NCBI GenBank assembly: GCA_016866215.1
Contig: VGNE01000028.1
Location: 1-46,947, forward strand
Direction: 5' to 3'
Source: Chloroflexota bacterium
Lineage (GTDB): Bacteria > Chloroflexota > Anaerolineae > Anaerolineales > Villigracilaceae
DNA: 46,947 nt
Shown here piece after piece: positions 14,942 through 23,882 of the stretch; position 1 is the stretch's first letter, and each line of letters opens with the position of its first letter. Position numbers and translations under genes: made by a program. The notes under the pieces were generated by a model. The model had not been told where the DNA came from. It did no database searches and saw only the letters and a list, made by a program, of their open reading frames with translations.

Positions 14942-17026
14942 TTACTCCTCCAAAATTACAGCGCCCATCACAGACACGTCATAACCTTTCAGTTGAGATA
15001 CTGCCTCTCGAAAGCCGCGATCAGCCAACAGTTCAAAAAGAGGCGCGAGCAGGTCGTCATCCGCAAATTGTTTGGGAATCACCAGGTCATAACGTTCCTG
15101 AAAAAGCGGGATGAAATCCAAGTCCAGAGCCTGTGCGGCGGCGGCAATTCCCAGCCCGCAATCAGCGCGCCCGGATGCGACAGCGGTTGCAACACCTAAA
15201 TGAGTATACTCTTCCTGAGAATAGCCGACAATGGACTCTGGGGAAATTGTCATCAAATTCAAATGATAATCCAGCAGGACTCGCGTACCCGCCCCGCGTT
15301 GACGATTCACAAAAAGGACGCTCCGACTCGGCTCCACGCGAGCTTTACGCCGCGGACTCCGCTCGGAACTGCTGAGGTCTCCCAGGCTTTTAATTCCCTT
15401 TGGGTTTCCCTGCCTAACGATCAAGCCTTGGTCACGCCCAACCAGCGCAATCACTTTCACGGGAATATTCGGCATATATTGACGAATATATGAGATATTA
15501 TATTCACCATTATTTGGGTCAAGTAAATGTGACCCTGCCATGTGCGCTTCGCCGCGCCGCAACGCAACCAGCCCACCTTGCGAACCGACATTTGCAGAAG
15601 CAAACCTGCGATCATACTTCGAGAGGAATTGCGCGAGCAAATCTAGAGTCATGTCATGTGAGCCAATGCAAAAAATCGTTTTTTCGATTTCAGCCCTGCT
15701 TCGATACAAATGAACTTTGACTTGTTCACCTGCTTCGTAACCCTGCACACCGCTTGGGATTAACGCCAGTCCATCCGCTTGAACAAGGGAAGTGATGACA
15801 CCCGCCCCACGTGATAATGGTGCGGCAAGAAGTTTACCTCCCACTTTACCAACTGCCACGCGGACAAAATCATCATCCCCCGCAGGTGAGACCAGTTTGC
15901 GCGTCAGCGTTGCCATTTCAGTCGGGAGTTCATTCGGTCTGCGCCCAAGCCATTTGGCAATGATAGGCTCAACAAAAATATCTACTGTCAGTGCGGATGA
16001 GACGGGATAGCCGGGGACGCCGATGATGGGAGTAAGTGACGAGATACGAGGGACGAGTAACGAGTTGCTCATATCTCGTTCCTCGTTACTTATCTTCTCG
16101 TTACTTGCATTCTCGTTTCTCACCATCCCAAGAATGACTGGATGCCCCGGTCTCACTGCAACTCCATGCACAAGTAATTGACCTAACTTCTCAACTACTT
16201 TGGCGGAAAAATCTTCTGCGCCTGCGGAGGACCCTGCATTTAGCAAAATAAGATCATGCGCTTGTGCGGCTTCTTGGACACGTTCACAAATCGAATCAAA
16301 ATTATCTTTTGTGATCGGATAACGCGTCGGCTCGCCGCCCATGGCTTTGATCTGCGCCGCCATCACCAATGAGTTGTATTCAAGGATGTCACCGAATTTT
16401 AGTTTGGAACCGATTGGGACCAACTCCGTGCCTGTTGGCAAAATCGCGACTTTAGGTTTACGCGCGACAGTGATATTCTGATGTCCGGAAGCGGCTATCG
16501 CACCCAAATCCACTGGACGAAGGGTATGTCCCGCAGGCAGGACGAGTTGAGTTGCAACGATGTCCTCCCCCAACGGGCGGATGTGACTCCATGGTGGGAC
16601 AGCGGCACGAATGCGAATGGATTTTGGCCCGCGAATATCTGTTGTGATCTGTTCGTTCTCATCAAGCGATTCAACATTCTCAATGGGAACGACCACATTC
16701 GCCCATTCAGGGAGCGGATCGCCCGTATCCACATATTGAGCCTGTACTGATGACTGATCACTGACAACTGATAACTGAACAGGAGACGACGGCTGTGCCC
16801 CGCTCGTATCCTCTGCTTTGACAGCAAACCCATCCATCGCGGAGGCGTGGTAATGCGGAGAAGAGACCATCGCCCAGATCGGCTCGGCGGTGATGCGGCC
16901 TAAAGCGTTTTCATCGAGAGGAATTGATTCAACGCCAAGCACGCGCCACAAGTCCGTGTCTTGCAAGGCTTCGCGAAGACGGGCTTGAGCTTGAGAGAGG
17001 GGAATATCGTGAAGGTAGACAGACAT
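14942..17026 (-). CDS. moeA: MoeA-type molybdenum insertase fused to a substrate-binding domain
   Basis: 694 residues. MoeA N-terminal and linker domains run about 1-185 (HASAMDGFAVKAEDT at 60-74, YVDTGDPLPE), the MoCF/MPT-binding domain about 190-355 (PTGTELV, LNAGSSAGAEDF, HGVAVRPGHPVILG, GVPGYPVS), MoeA C-terminal domain about 365-440, and a PBP-like domain about 448-690 (GSHDMTLDLLAQFL, GLVALRRGEAHMAGSHLLD, VNRQRGAGTRVLLD). MoeA inserts molybdate into adenylylated molybdopterin; the fused domain resembles those that bind molybdate or tungstate-type ligands and is known in archaea and some bacteria. Three in-frame insertions made of repeat DNA lie at residues about 82-94, 300-331 and 552-569. 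No ribosome site is visible; the upstream region is repeat DNA. Confidence 0.88.
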   Translation of the reverse strand: MSVYLHDIPLSQAQARLREALQDTDLWRVLGVESIPLDENALGRITAEPIWAMVSSPHYHASAMDGFAVKAEDTSGAQPSSPVQLSVVSDQSSVQAQYVDTGDPLPEWANVVVPIENVESLDENEQITTDIRGPKSIRIRAAVPPWSHIRPLGEDIVATQLVLPAGHTLRPVDLGAIAASGHQNITVARKPKVAILPTGTELVPIGSKLKFGDILEYNSLVMAAQIKAMGGEPTRYPITKDNFDSICERVQEAAQAHDLILLNAGSSAGAEDFSAKVVEKLGQLLVHGVAVRPGHPVILGMVRNENASNEKISNEERDMSNSLLVPRISSLTPIIGVPGYPVSSALTVDIFVEPIIAKWLGRRPNELPTEMATLTRKLVSPAGDDDFVRVAVGKVGGKLLAAPLSRGAGVITSLVQADGLALIPSGVQGYEAGEQVKVHLYRSRAEIEKTIFCIGSHDMTLDLLAQFLSKYDRRFASANVGSQGGLVALRRGEAHMAGSHLLDPNNGEYNISYIRQYMPNIPVKVIALVGRDQGLIVRQGNPKGIKSLGDLSSSERSPRRKARVEPSRSVLFVNRQRGAGTRVLLDYHLNLMTISPESIVGYSQEEYTHLGVATAVASGRADCGLGIAAAAQALDLDFIPLFQERYDLVIPKQFADDDLLAPLFELLADRGFREAVSQLKGYDVSVMGAVILEE
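16035..16131. repeat. Inverted 7-bp-periodic repeat inside the moeA-like gene
   Basis: Left half has units ending ACGAG or ACGA (GTGACGA-GATACGA-GGGACGA-GTAACGA). The right half is its inverse (CTCGTT-type units through GTTTCTCAC). It encodes residues about 300-331, between HPVILGMVR and IIGVPGYPVS, which are normally adjacent in MoeA. Confidence 0.7.
16747..16781. repeat. Five clean 7-bp units inside the moeA-like gene
   Basis: CTGATGA-CTGATCA-CTGACAA-CTGATAA-CTGAACA: five consecutive heptamers sharing CTGA. They encode the Ser/Val-rich insert SVVSDQSSV after PVQL. Confidence 0.8.
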
Positions 17027-17030
17027 GGCA

Positions 17031-17079
17031 ATTTACGATTTTAGATTTACGATTTACGCATCACGCATCACGCAACCCC
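17031..17079. repeat. Seven 7-bp units between the moeA-like and aminotransferase genes
   Basis: ATTTACG-ATTTTAG-ATTTACG-ATTTACG-CATCACG-CATCACG-CAACCCC. The TGA stop of the aminotransferase gene (17068-17070) lies within the repeat. Confidence 0.8.
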
Positions 17080-18405
17080 ATCCATCGCAGCGCCGAGGCG
17101 TTTGATGATTTCATCCACTTCATCTTCGGTAATGGAAAGCGGAGGTGAGAATGCCAATATGTTTCCAAGCGGACGAGTTCTCAATCCACGTTCTTGCGCG
17201 GCTTTGAAGATTTTCATGGTCATTGCGGGGTCGGCGGCTTTGGTCTCTTTGCTTGAGACAATCTCCACGCCGCAGACCAAGCCGAGTCCGCGCACATCAC
17301 CGACGAAGGGGAATTCTATCAGCGTCTTCAATCCATCCAGCAGACGTTTGCCCAACTCACGTGCGCGCTTTGGAAATTCTTCGCGTTCCATGATTTCCAA
17401 ATTTTTGAGTCCAACGGCGCACGCCATGGCATGACCTGAGTAAGTGTAGCCGTGCATGTAGGCTTCGGATTCTGCGGCAGCTTCCATAGTCCCACGGATT
17501 TCATCGGAGAGTTGAATGCCGCCCAGTTGGGCATATCCGCTGGTGATGGCTTTGGCGAATGCGAGAATATCAGGCTTCACATTCCAATGCTTGAGTGCGA
17601 ACCACTCGCCTGTGCGTCCAAAACCTGTGATGACTTCATCGGCAATGAAGAGCACTTCATATTTATCGCAGATCGCGCGCACGAGCGGAAAATAGTCAGC
17701 GGGAGGAACGATCACGCCACCTACGCCCATGACAGGTTCAGCGATGAACGCCGCCACGGTATCCTGACCTTCGCGCAGAATCGCTTCTTCCAATTCGCGC
17801 GCTGCGGCTTGACCAATCGTCTCGCCTGCATTGATTTTGCCTTCATAACGATATGGATTCGGCGCATGGATATGAACAAATCCATCCATCGCGGGACCAA
17901 ACATGGTTTGATATTTTTCGAGTCCAGTGGCAAAAGTAGCCGCGAGGGTAATGCCGTGATACGAACCTTTGCGCGCGATGACTATGTATTTCCCTGGCTT
18001 GCCTTTTCGCTTCCAGTAATAACGCGCAGTCTTGAACGCTGAGTCATTTGCTTCCGAACCGCCAGAGGTGAAGAAAGTAGTATTCAATCCTTCGTAAGCA
18101 AAGCCTGCAAGCTTATCTGCCAGTTGAATGGACGGAAGATTTGTCATCCCCGAAAAATTGGATGTGAACGCCAAATCCTTCATCTGGTCATAGGCGGCTT
18201 TGGCAAGTTCCTCACGCCCATACCCAGCATTGACATTCCACAGTCCCGCCATGCCATCGAGGATTTTCTGGCCGTCGGTTGTGTGCAGCCACACCCCTTC
18301 CCCACGCTCGATCACCAACGGATTCGCATGTGACTTGGGATGATAAACGGGATGTAATTGTCTTTTATCTTTTTCGATCCAGGTTGCTGTGTCTTGTTTG
18401 GTCAT
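17068..18405 (-). CDS. Class III (omega) aminotransferase
   Basis: 445 residues from the ATG at 18405, which has GGAGT 7 nt upstream; a longer reading from 18444 adds 13 residues with no ribosome site. PLP fold type I, class III: DGMAGLWNVNAGYG near the start, FTSGGSEANDSAFKTARYYW (PLP phosphate region), LFIADEVITGFGRTGEWF with the PLP-ring Asp, and AFAKAITSGYAQLGG with the Schiff-base Lys. The YWKRKGKPGKYIVIARKGSYHG segment places it with putrescine/beta-alanine:pyruvate-type omega-aminotransferases. The amine substrate cannot be fixed from sequence. Confidence 0.9.
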   Translation of the reverse strand: MTKQDTATWIEKDKRQLHPVYHPKSHANPLVIERGEGVWLHTTDGQKILDGMAGLWNVNAGYGREELAKAAYDQMKDLAFTSNFSGMTNLPSIQLADKLAGFAYEGLNTTFFTSGGSEANDSAFKTARYYWKRKGKPGKYIVIARKGSYHGITLAATFATGLEKYQTMFGPAMDGFVHIHAPNPYRYEGKINAGETIGQAAARELEEAILREGQDTVAAFIAEPVMGVGGVIVPPADYFPLVRAICDKYEVLFIADEVITGFGRTGEWFALKHWNVKPDILAFAKAITSGYAQLGGIQLSDEIRGTMEAAAESEAYMHGYTYSGHAMACAVGLKNLEIMEREEFPKRARELGKRLLDGLKTLIEFPFVGDVRGLGLVCGVEIVSSKETKAADPAMTMKIFKAAQERGLRTRPLGNILAFSPPLSITEDEVDEIIKRLGAAMDGVA

Positions 18406-18427
18406 TGTTGACTCCAGAAAAAATATT

Positions 18428-18523
18428 AAACACGAAAGGCACAAAGCACACCAAGGTTAAATACAACCGACCTTAGACCTTAGACCTTTCTCATCCTTTA
18501 TCCTTCATCCTTCATCCTTATCC
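18428..18523. repeat. Heptamer repeat tract between the aminotransferase and guaB
   Basis: From 18467 the phase is exact for eight units: CCGACCT, TAGACCT, TAGACCT, TTCTCAT, CCTTTAT, CCTTCAT, CCTTCAT, CCTTATC. Before it, CACGAAA-GGCACAA-AGCACAC-CAAGGTT is a second 7-bp family. The tract fills most of the gap upstream of the aminotransferase and runs into the guaB stop. Confidence 0.75.
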
Positions 18524-19957
18524 TAAAACCTCCACATCATGCGGACCAGACTCCTTCAACCCCGCCCCAGTCATCCGCACAAAGATTGCCTTCTTCTGAA
18601 AATCTTCAATTGAAGTCGCGCCGCTGTAGCTCATGCCTGATTGTAAACCACCGACGAGTTGAGTCAGCACTTCGCGCGCCTTGCCACGATAAGGCACAGC
18701 CGCTTCCACGCCTTCGGCGACATACTCTTCGATTTCCTCTTGAGTGAGGTCATTACCTTCTTTTTTATTTCGATCAATATTCGCTTCACGGGATGCCATG
18801 CCGCGCGAGGCTTTGTAACGATGACCTCGGCGAGTCATAATCATACCGGGGCTTTCGTCGGTGCCAGCCAGCATACTGCCGATCATCACTGTTTGCGCGC
18901 CTGCCGCGATTGCTTTGGCAACATCCCCAGGCTGACGAATGCCGCCATCGGCAATGATCGGGATGCCCGCAGACTCAGCCGCCTTCGCACAATCCATCAC
19001 TGCTGTGAGTTGCGGCACACCAGAACCTGCCACAATGCGAGTAATACAAATTGAGCCAGGCCCCACACCGACCTTCACCGCATCTGCGCCTGCATCAATC
19101 AATCTCTTTGTGCCATCCGCAGTGGCGACATTGCCGCCGATAATTTGCGCGTCTGGAAAATGCTTGCGGATATTTTTGATCATGTCAATTTCAAGGTGCG
19201 AGTCGCCGTGCGCGATGTCCACCACAATGCAATCCGCGCCGGCGGCAAGCGCAGATTCGACGCGGTGCATTTCCCTGTCACGCACACCCACCGCCGCGCC
19301 GACAGCCAAACGTCCCTTCGAATCTTTCGTAGCCATCGGAAACTGCGTGATCTTCATAATATCCTTCAAGGTCACAAGCCCTGCAATTTTTCCGTTCGCA
19401 TCCACCAGCGGAAGTTTTTCAATCCTATATTCATGCAATAATCTTTCCGCGTCTTTCAAGGTTGTGTTTGGCGGCGCGCTATGCACAGGGCGGGTCATCA
19501 CATCGGCCGCAGATTTACGATCATCCTCTTCAAACAACAGATCGCGCGTCGTCACAATGCCGATCAATTTTTCATTGCCATCCAGAATCAAAATTCCGCC
19601 CGTGCCTGTTTCGTCCACCACACGCTTTAAATCACCGACGGTATGCGCTTCGGTCATCGTGATCGGTTTGTCTACGATAAAAGACTCAGCCTTCTTCACG
19701 CGGTCAATTTGACGCGCCTGCTCGGCAATCGTCATAAAGCGATGGATCATCCCAATGCCGCCCTCGCGCGACATCGTGATCGCCATCTCACTCTCGGTCA
19801 CCACATCCATGTTCGCAGAAACGATCGGCATTTGCAAAACGATTTTCTTCGTCAAAAATGATCTGGTGGAAAGCGTTCGCCGCGAATCCACAGCCGAGTA
19901 TTGCGGCACAAGCAAAACATCATCATACGTTAAAGCAGTATCTGGCAATATCTTCAT
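18518..19957 (-). CDS. guaB: IMP dehydrogenase
   Basis: 479 residues from the ATG at 19957, chosen because AGAGGA lies 7 nt upstream; an upstream in-frame ATG adds seven residues. It oxidises IMP to XMP with NAD, the first committed step to GMP. The (beta/alpha)8 barrel is interrupted by a CBS pair (about 95-205: [39 protein letters not shown]). The catalytic Cys is C304 in [11 protein letters not shown]. The flap and dimer regions ([22 protein letters not shown]) are intact. Length is normal for the family. It is divergent from purA, so the two branches from IMP are adjacent. Confidence 0.95.
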   Translation of the reverse strand: MKILPDTALTYDDVLLVPQYSAVDSRRTLSTRSFLTKKIVLQMPIVSANMDVVTESEMAITMSREGGIGMIHRFMTIAEQARQIDRVKKAESFIVDKPITMTEAHTVGDLKRVVDETGTGGILILDGNEKLIGIVTTRDLLFEEDDRKSAADVMTRPVHSAPPNTTLKDAERLLHEYRIEKLPLVDANGKIAGLVTLKDIMKITQFPMATKDSKGRLAVGAAVGVRDREMHRVESALAAGADCIVVDIAHGDSHLEIDMIKNIRKHFPDAQIIGGNVATADGTKRLIDAGADAVKVGVGPGSICITRIVAGSGVPQLTAVMDCAKAAESAGIPIIADGGIRQPGDVAKAIAAGAQTVMIGSMLAGTDESPGMIMTRRGHRYKASRGMASREANIDRNKKEGNDLTQEEIEEYVAEGVEAAVPYRGKAREVLTQLVGGLQSGMSYSGATSIEDFQKKAIFVRMTGAGLKESGPHDVEVLG

Positions 19958-19986
19958 ATTCGTTCCTCTTGAAATCAATCGCCCGA

Positions 19987-19992
19987 ATTATA
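19987..19992 (-). promoter_or_regulatory. Probable guaB -10 element
   Basis: TATAAT on the minus strand, 29 nt upstream of the guaB ATG, leaving a short leader that contains the AGAGGA ribosome site. No clear -35. Confidence 0.5.
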
Positions 19993-20220
19993 ATGCTTGA
20001 TGTCTGCTCTTCGTGCTCTTTCTCCGCTGGTGAACGCCTCGAACTTAACCTTTTGCCTGCTCATTCCAAAACCGGCATTTTCCTCCCCTCGAGCGGAGTC
20101 AAACCCGTCGAAACGGAAGCGGGTTTCAGGCCAGAGAATGAAACGATGACCCAGATTGGAAAATGCTCGAGAGTTGGGATTCAAAATAACGAATGTAGTG
20201 CGACATTTATGTCGCGCTAC

Positions 20221-21568
<1,348 letters not shown>

Positions 21569-21571
21569 TGG

Positions 21572-21592
21572 ATAGTAATTGGTAATCAGATA
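21572..21592. repeat. Short heptamer tract after purA
   Basis: TAGTAAT-TGGTAAT-CAGATAA immediately after the purA stop, at the entry of the first toxin-antitoxin cassette. Confidence 0.45.
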
Positions 21593-21607
21593 AACGCCAG
21601 CAGGCGA

Positions 21608-21613
21608 TATAAT
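21608..21613 (+). promoter_or_regulatory. Probable -10 element of the DUF433/DUF5615 operon
   Basis: TATAAT 21 nt upstream of the ATG, preceded by the inverted repeat CGCC-AGCA-GGCG (21596-21606) that could be an operator, and followed by GAGG as ribosome site. Confidence 0.5.
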
Positions 21614-21634
21614 TGAGTTGAAAGCAGAGGCTGA

Positions 21635-21865
21635 ATGACAACCAATCGTATTGCTGTTGACCCCAAAATATTAAGCGGCAAACCGTGCATTAAAGGCACG
21701 CGAATAGCTGTAACTATGGTGTTGGAATTGCTAGAAGACGGCTTATCTTTCAAAGACATCACCAAAGACTATTATCCACAACTGACTGCGGAAGATATAC
21801 GCGCCTGTCTTGAGTATGCGAAAGCCATGATTGAAGGCGAAGAAATACATTTTGCAGCCGCATGA
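21635..21865 (+). CDS. DUF433 antitoxin
   Basis: 76 residues. The DUF433 core IAVDPKILSGKPCIKGTRIAVTMVLELLEDGLS (6-38) is a compact winged-helix, followed by TKDYYPQLTAEDIRACLEYAK. The family is the antitoxin partner of DUF5615 PIN-like toxins. The ATG of the toxin overlaps its stop by 4 bp, which couples translation. It likely binds and autoregulates its own promoter. Confidence 0.9.
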   Translation: MTTNRIAVDPKILSGKPCIKGTRIAVTMVLELLEDGLSFKDITKDYYPQLTAEDIRACLEYAKAMIEGEEIHFAAA

Positions 21866-22212
21866 AACTTTTCGCTGACGAATGCGTTTATCTTGCCACA
21901 GTACAAGCCTTGCGTTTATGGGGGCACGATGTCGAGAATACACATGAGACAGGGTTAGACGGCCAGCCTGATGAAGCCATTCTTGCTTATGCTCAAAAAG
22001 AACGGCGCATTCTCATTACAGCCGATTTTGATTTTAGTAACATTCGTAATTATCCGCCAAAAAGTTACGGTGGAATTGTTGTATTGAAAATACGACCGCA
22101 CATCATTGAGGAAGTTCACGCGACATTGAAACAGTTGCTGGAGGGAACAAACGAAAGCGATCTGCGGCAATCATTGGTGATCGGGGACGGGAACAAGTAT
22201 CGAATTCGATAA
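21862..22212 (+). CDS. DUF5615 PIN-like toxin
   Basis: 116 residues. MKLFADECV supplies the N-terminal acidic pair (D6, E7); HETGLDGQPDEAILAYAQKERRILITADFDF (31-61) gives the central acidic D/E and the TxD(F) strand of PIN-like nucleases. The family is a predicted RNase toxin neutralised by DUF433. It terminates 4 bp before the second purA-end copy. No separate promoter. Confidence 0.9.
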   Translation: MKLFADECVYLATVQALRLWGHDVENTHETGLDGQPDEAILAYAQKERRILITADFDFSNIRNYPPKSYGGIVVLKIRPHIIEEVHATLKQLLEGTNESDLRQSLVIGDGNKYRIR

Positions 22213-22216
22213 AACT

Positions 22217-22273
22217 GTCCCTGTGAAGTGGATCGGGGTTGGACCTGAGAGGGATGCGACGATCAGAAGATAG
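22217..22273 (+). repeat. purA 3'-end repeat, copy B
   Basis: 57 bp encoding [18 protein letters not shown] and TAG, no start codon. Against copy A all changes are silent (GTG/GTT, GGG/GGA, GAC/GAT, GCA/GCG, ATT/ATC, CGG/AGA, AGG/AGA). Homology begins exactly at GTCCCTGTG, 4 bp after the toxin stop. Confidence 0.92.
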
Positions 22274-22283
22274 ATTTTAGGTT

Positions 22284-22289
22284 TATAAT
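22284..22289 (+). promoter_or_regulatory. Probable -10 element of the DUF4258/YgiT operon
   Basis: TATAAT 11 nt beyond the purA-end copy B stop. AGAGG lies about 9 nt before the GTG start at 22319. Confidence 0.5.
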
Positions 22290-22318
22290 CAAAGCAGCCC
22301 AACAAAGAGGATGCATCC

Positions 22319-22591
22319 GTGAGCAGAATTGCTGAAATTCAAGCAATGGTTCGAAACGGTCTTTATTACCTGACCGAGCACGCCGATGATGAAGCCATGC
22401 AAGACGGATTTGACATCTACGACATCGAAAATGGAATCCTGTCAGGCAAGATAAGAAAAACATGGCCGAAGGAAGAAAAATTTGAGGTTATTGGAAAAGC
22501 CCTGGACGGGCGCGCAATCGGAACCGTCTGTCGCCTTACACAAGGCGGCAAAATTCGTGTCATTACTGTTTATCTGGATCAATCCAAATAA
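22319..22591 (+). CDS. DUF4258 toxin (MqsR/RelE-like)
   Basis: 90 residues from GTG, supported by AGAGG upstream; the nearer ATG at 22311 is out of frame. The sequence LTEHADDEAMQDGFDIYDIENGILSGKI (18-45) followed by KFEVIGKALDGRAIGTVCRL and GGKIRVITVYL is the DUF4258 pattern, a predicted mRNA interferase. It is followed after 6 bp by a YgiT-type antitoxin gene, the standard toxin-first order of this pair. Confidence 0.87.
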   Translation: MSRIAEIQAMVRNGLYYLTEHADDEAMQDGFDIYDIENGILSGKIRKTWPKEEKFEVIGKALDGRAIGTVCRLTQGGKIRVITVYLDQSK

Positions 22592-22597
22592 AAACCT

Positions 22598-22846
22598 ATG
22601 GAAACTACAAACTTCTGGCAAGGCGAAACCTGTGAATATTGCGGCGGACAAATTGTTGAAAAACGAGTTACCTTGCACCGCAAAGTCAAAGGCGAGTATG
22701 TTTTGATCGAAAACGTCCCTGCTGGCGTATGTGTTGAGTGCGGGACTCGCTACTACACCGCCAACGTGCTAAAAACCATCAAAGAAAGCGTGCGCGGACG
22801 CCGCCACGCAAACCGAAAAATCGTTGTGCCTGTGTATGCGTTTTAG
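22598..22846 (+). CDS. YgiT-type zinc-finger antitoxin
   Basis: 82 residues. Two zinc-binding knuckles, CEYC (12-15) and CVEC (45-48), flank the beta core KRVTLHRKVKGEYVLIENVPAGV, as in the MqsA/YgiT N-terminal domain. The DNA-binding HTH of long MqsA is absent, so autoregulation would need another route. Its stop is inside the left arm of a 23-bp terminator stem. Confidence 0.88.
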   Translation: METTNFWQGETCEYCGGQIVEKRVTLHRKVKGEYVLIENVPAGVCVECGTRYYTANVLKTIKESVRGRRHANRKIVVPVYAF

Positions 22847-22895
22847 CAATAAGTAAGAAAACAGCCTCGAAAGAGGCTGTTTTCTTACTTATTGC
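22846..22895 (+). terminator. Strong terminator after the YgiT gene
   Basis: A perfect 23-bp stem (22846-22868 with 22873-22895) closed by a GAAA tetraloop. The T-rich right arm contains TTTTCTTACTTATT. The third purA-end copy starts 4 bp beyond the stem. Confidence 0.85.
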
Positions 22896-22898
22896 GCG

Positions 22899-22952
22899 CC
22901 CGTGAAGTGGATTGGCGTTGGACCTGAGAGGCAAGCAACGATCAGAAGGTAA
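22899..22952 (+). repeat. purA 3'-end repeat, copy C
   Basis: 54 bp encoding [17 protein letters not shown] and TAA. It differs from A and B mostly silently, with one D-to-Q change. It shares GTT GGA and ATC AGA codons with copy B, so B and C are closer to each other there than to A. Confidence 0.9.
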
Positions 22953-22954
22953 TA

Positions 22955-23053
22955 GTCATTGCGAGCCCCCGATCCCCAAACAGCGAGTGAGGCGAAACAA
23001 TCCCCAATTTTACGGGAGATTGCTTCGGCAGACGAACACCGCCTCGCAATGAC
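22955..23053. repeat. Dispersed GTCATTGCGAG palindromic repeat
   Basis: Terminal arms GTCATTGCGAG (22955-22965) and CTCGCAATGAC (23043-23053) are perfect inverse copies. The interior contains GGAGATTGCTTCGGCAGACG. It follows purA-end copy C by 2 bp and precedes the BrnT promoter. Confidence 0.8.
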
Positions 23054-23073
23054 GGCACATACTATCCATATGC

Positions 23074-23079
23074 TATACT
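23074..23079 (+). promoter_or_regulatory. Probable -10 element, leaderless brnT
   Basis: TATACT ends 7 nt before the ATG at 23087, leaving no room for a ribosome site. Confidence 0.45.
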
Positions 23080-23086
23080 CTTTCAC

Positions 23087-23386
23087 ATGCCAAAAATAAA
23101 ATTCAACTGGGATCCCGCCAAAGCAGAAAAGAATATCATCAAATATGAGGTCAGTTTTGACGAAGCCGCCTCCATCTTCAAAGATCCGCTCGCTCTCTAT
23201 TATGACGACATCGAACATTCGCAAAAAGAAAAGCGTGAATTTGTTATCGGAAGGTCAGCCGCGCGCGAAAGATTGCTGACATGCTTCATGGTCAGAACTG
23301 AAGACACCGTCCGTATTATTAGCGCCCGCACCTCAACACACAGGGAGAGACAAAATTATGACGAAAATGCGGAAATTGGATCATAA
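23087..23386 (+). CDS. brnT: BrnT-family toxin (DUF497)
   Basis: 99 residues. FNWDPAKAEKNIIKYEVSFDEAASIFKDP (5-33) is the hallmark N-terminus, then REFVIGRSA, and the C-terminal VRIISARTSTHRERQNYDEN carries the basic RNase-like residues. BrnT is a ribonuclease toxin normally paired with a downstream BrnA antitoxin whose start overlaps the toxin end. Here only a 19-codon frame follows. The region between it and purA-end copy C is repeat DNA. Confidence 0.9.
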   Translation: MPKIKFNWDPAKAEKNIIKYEVSFDEAASIFKDPLALYYDDIEHSQKEKREFVIGRSAARERLLTCFMVRTEDTVRIISARTSTHRERQNYDENAEIGS

Positions 23387-23417
23387 GCAATTTATCAACG
23401 GGGACCTTCGAAATTGA
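23358..23417 (+). pseudogene. brnA: BrnA antitoxin remnant
   Basis: An ATG inside the end of brnT opens MTKMRKLDHKQFINGDLRN and stops at TGA 23415-23417. The start position and MRK opening fit BrnA, but the ribbon-helix-helix body is missing. The toxin is therefore apparently without a full cognate antitoxin in cis. Confidence 0.5.
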
Positions 23418-23498
23418 CTTGGACTATTAATTGCTGACAACATTTCCAAATTACATGGGCACACTATTCCACTATTCCATTCAGATATACAACTGTAT

Positions 23499-23504
23499 TA
23501 TAAT
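23499..23504 (+). promoter_or_regulatory. Probable -10 element of the GlsB-like gene
   Basis: TATAAT 42 nt before the ATG at 23547. A leader with GGAGG follows. Confidence 0.45.
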
Positions 23505-23546
23505 GAAAACGATAGAACGATCATCTTATTATCCATGGAGGTAAAA

Positions 23547-23798
23547 ATGAACTTTCTGGTATGGATCATCTTTGGCGCGCTTGCTGGATGGATCGCAAGC
23601 ATCATCATGGGAAAGAACGCAAAAATGGGAGCCATCGCCAACATCATTGTCGGCATACTCGGTGCTTTCATTGGCGGCTACATTATGGATTTCTTCGGCG
23701 CAGGAGGAGTGACTGGCTTCAACTTCACCAGCCTGCTGGTGGCCATCGTGGGCGCGGTCGTTCTGCTCTTCGTCGTGGGGTTATTCACCCGCCGTTGA
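23547..23798 (+). CDS. GlsB/YeaQ/YmgE family membrane protein
   Basis: 83 residues. ATG 23547 is chosen because GGAGG lies 6 nt upstream; the earlier ATG at 23535 overlaps that site. Three hydrophobic segments: FLVWIIFGALAGWIASIIMG, GAIANIIVGILGAFIGGYIMD and LLVAIVGAVVLLFVVGLF. The Gly-rich helices are diagnostic of the transglycosylase-associated/GlsB family, small inner-membrane proteins often stress-induced. It has its own promoter and terminator. Confidence 0.9.
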   Translation: MNFLVWIIFGALAGWIASIIMGKNAKMGAIANIIVGILGAFIGGYIMDFFGAGGVTGFNFTSLLVAIVGAVVLLFVVGLFTRR

Positions 23799-23822
23799 TG
23801 AGATGATCGAAAGATCCAAAAT

Positions 23823-23855
23823 AAAGAGCCGTGTACTTTACATGCGCGGCTCTTT
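23823..23855. terminator. Terminator between the GlsB-like gene and fahA
   Basis: AAAGAGCCG (23823-23831) pairs with CGGCTCTTT (23847-23855) around a 15-nt loop. A/T runs on both sides allow action in both directions for these convergent genes. Confidence 0.7.
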
Positions 23856-23882
23856 GATATTTATAAAGATAATTGAATTCTC

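Noticed and set aside
17452-18042. Plus-strand open frame (196 aa) opposite the aminotransferase
   Set aside because: Shadow of a confident gene; no start signal and no recognisable protein.
18939-19712. Long plus-strand open frame (257 aa) opposite guaB
   Set aside because: It is fully antisense to the conserved guaB coding sequence and its translation is Ser/Ala/Thr-rich without any family motif.
21569-22898. Cassette ends sharing a common 5' border sequence
   Set aside because: The bases just after the three purA-end stops do not resemble one another, so only the purA-end side is shared.
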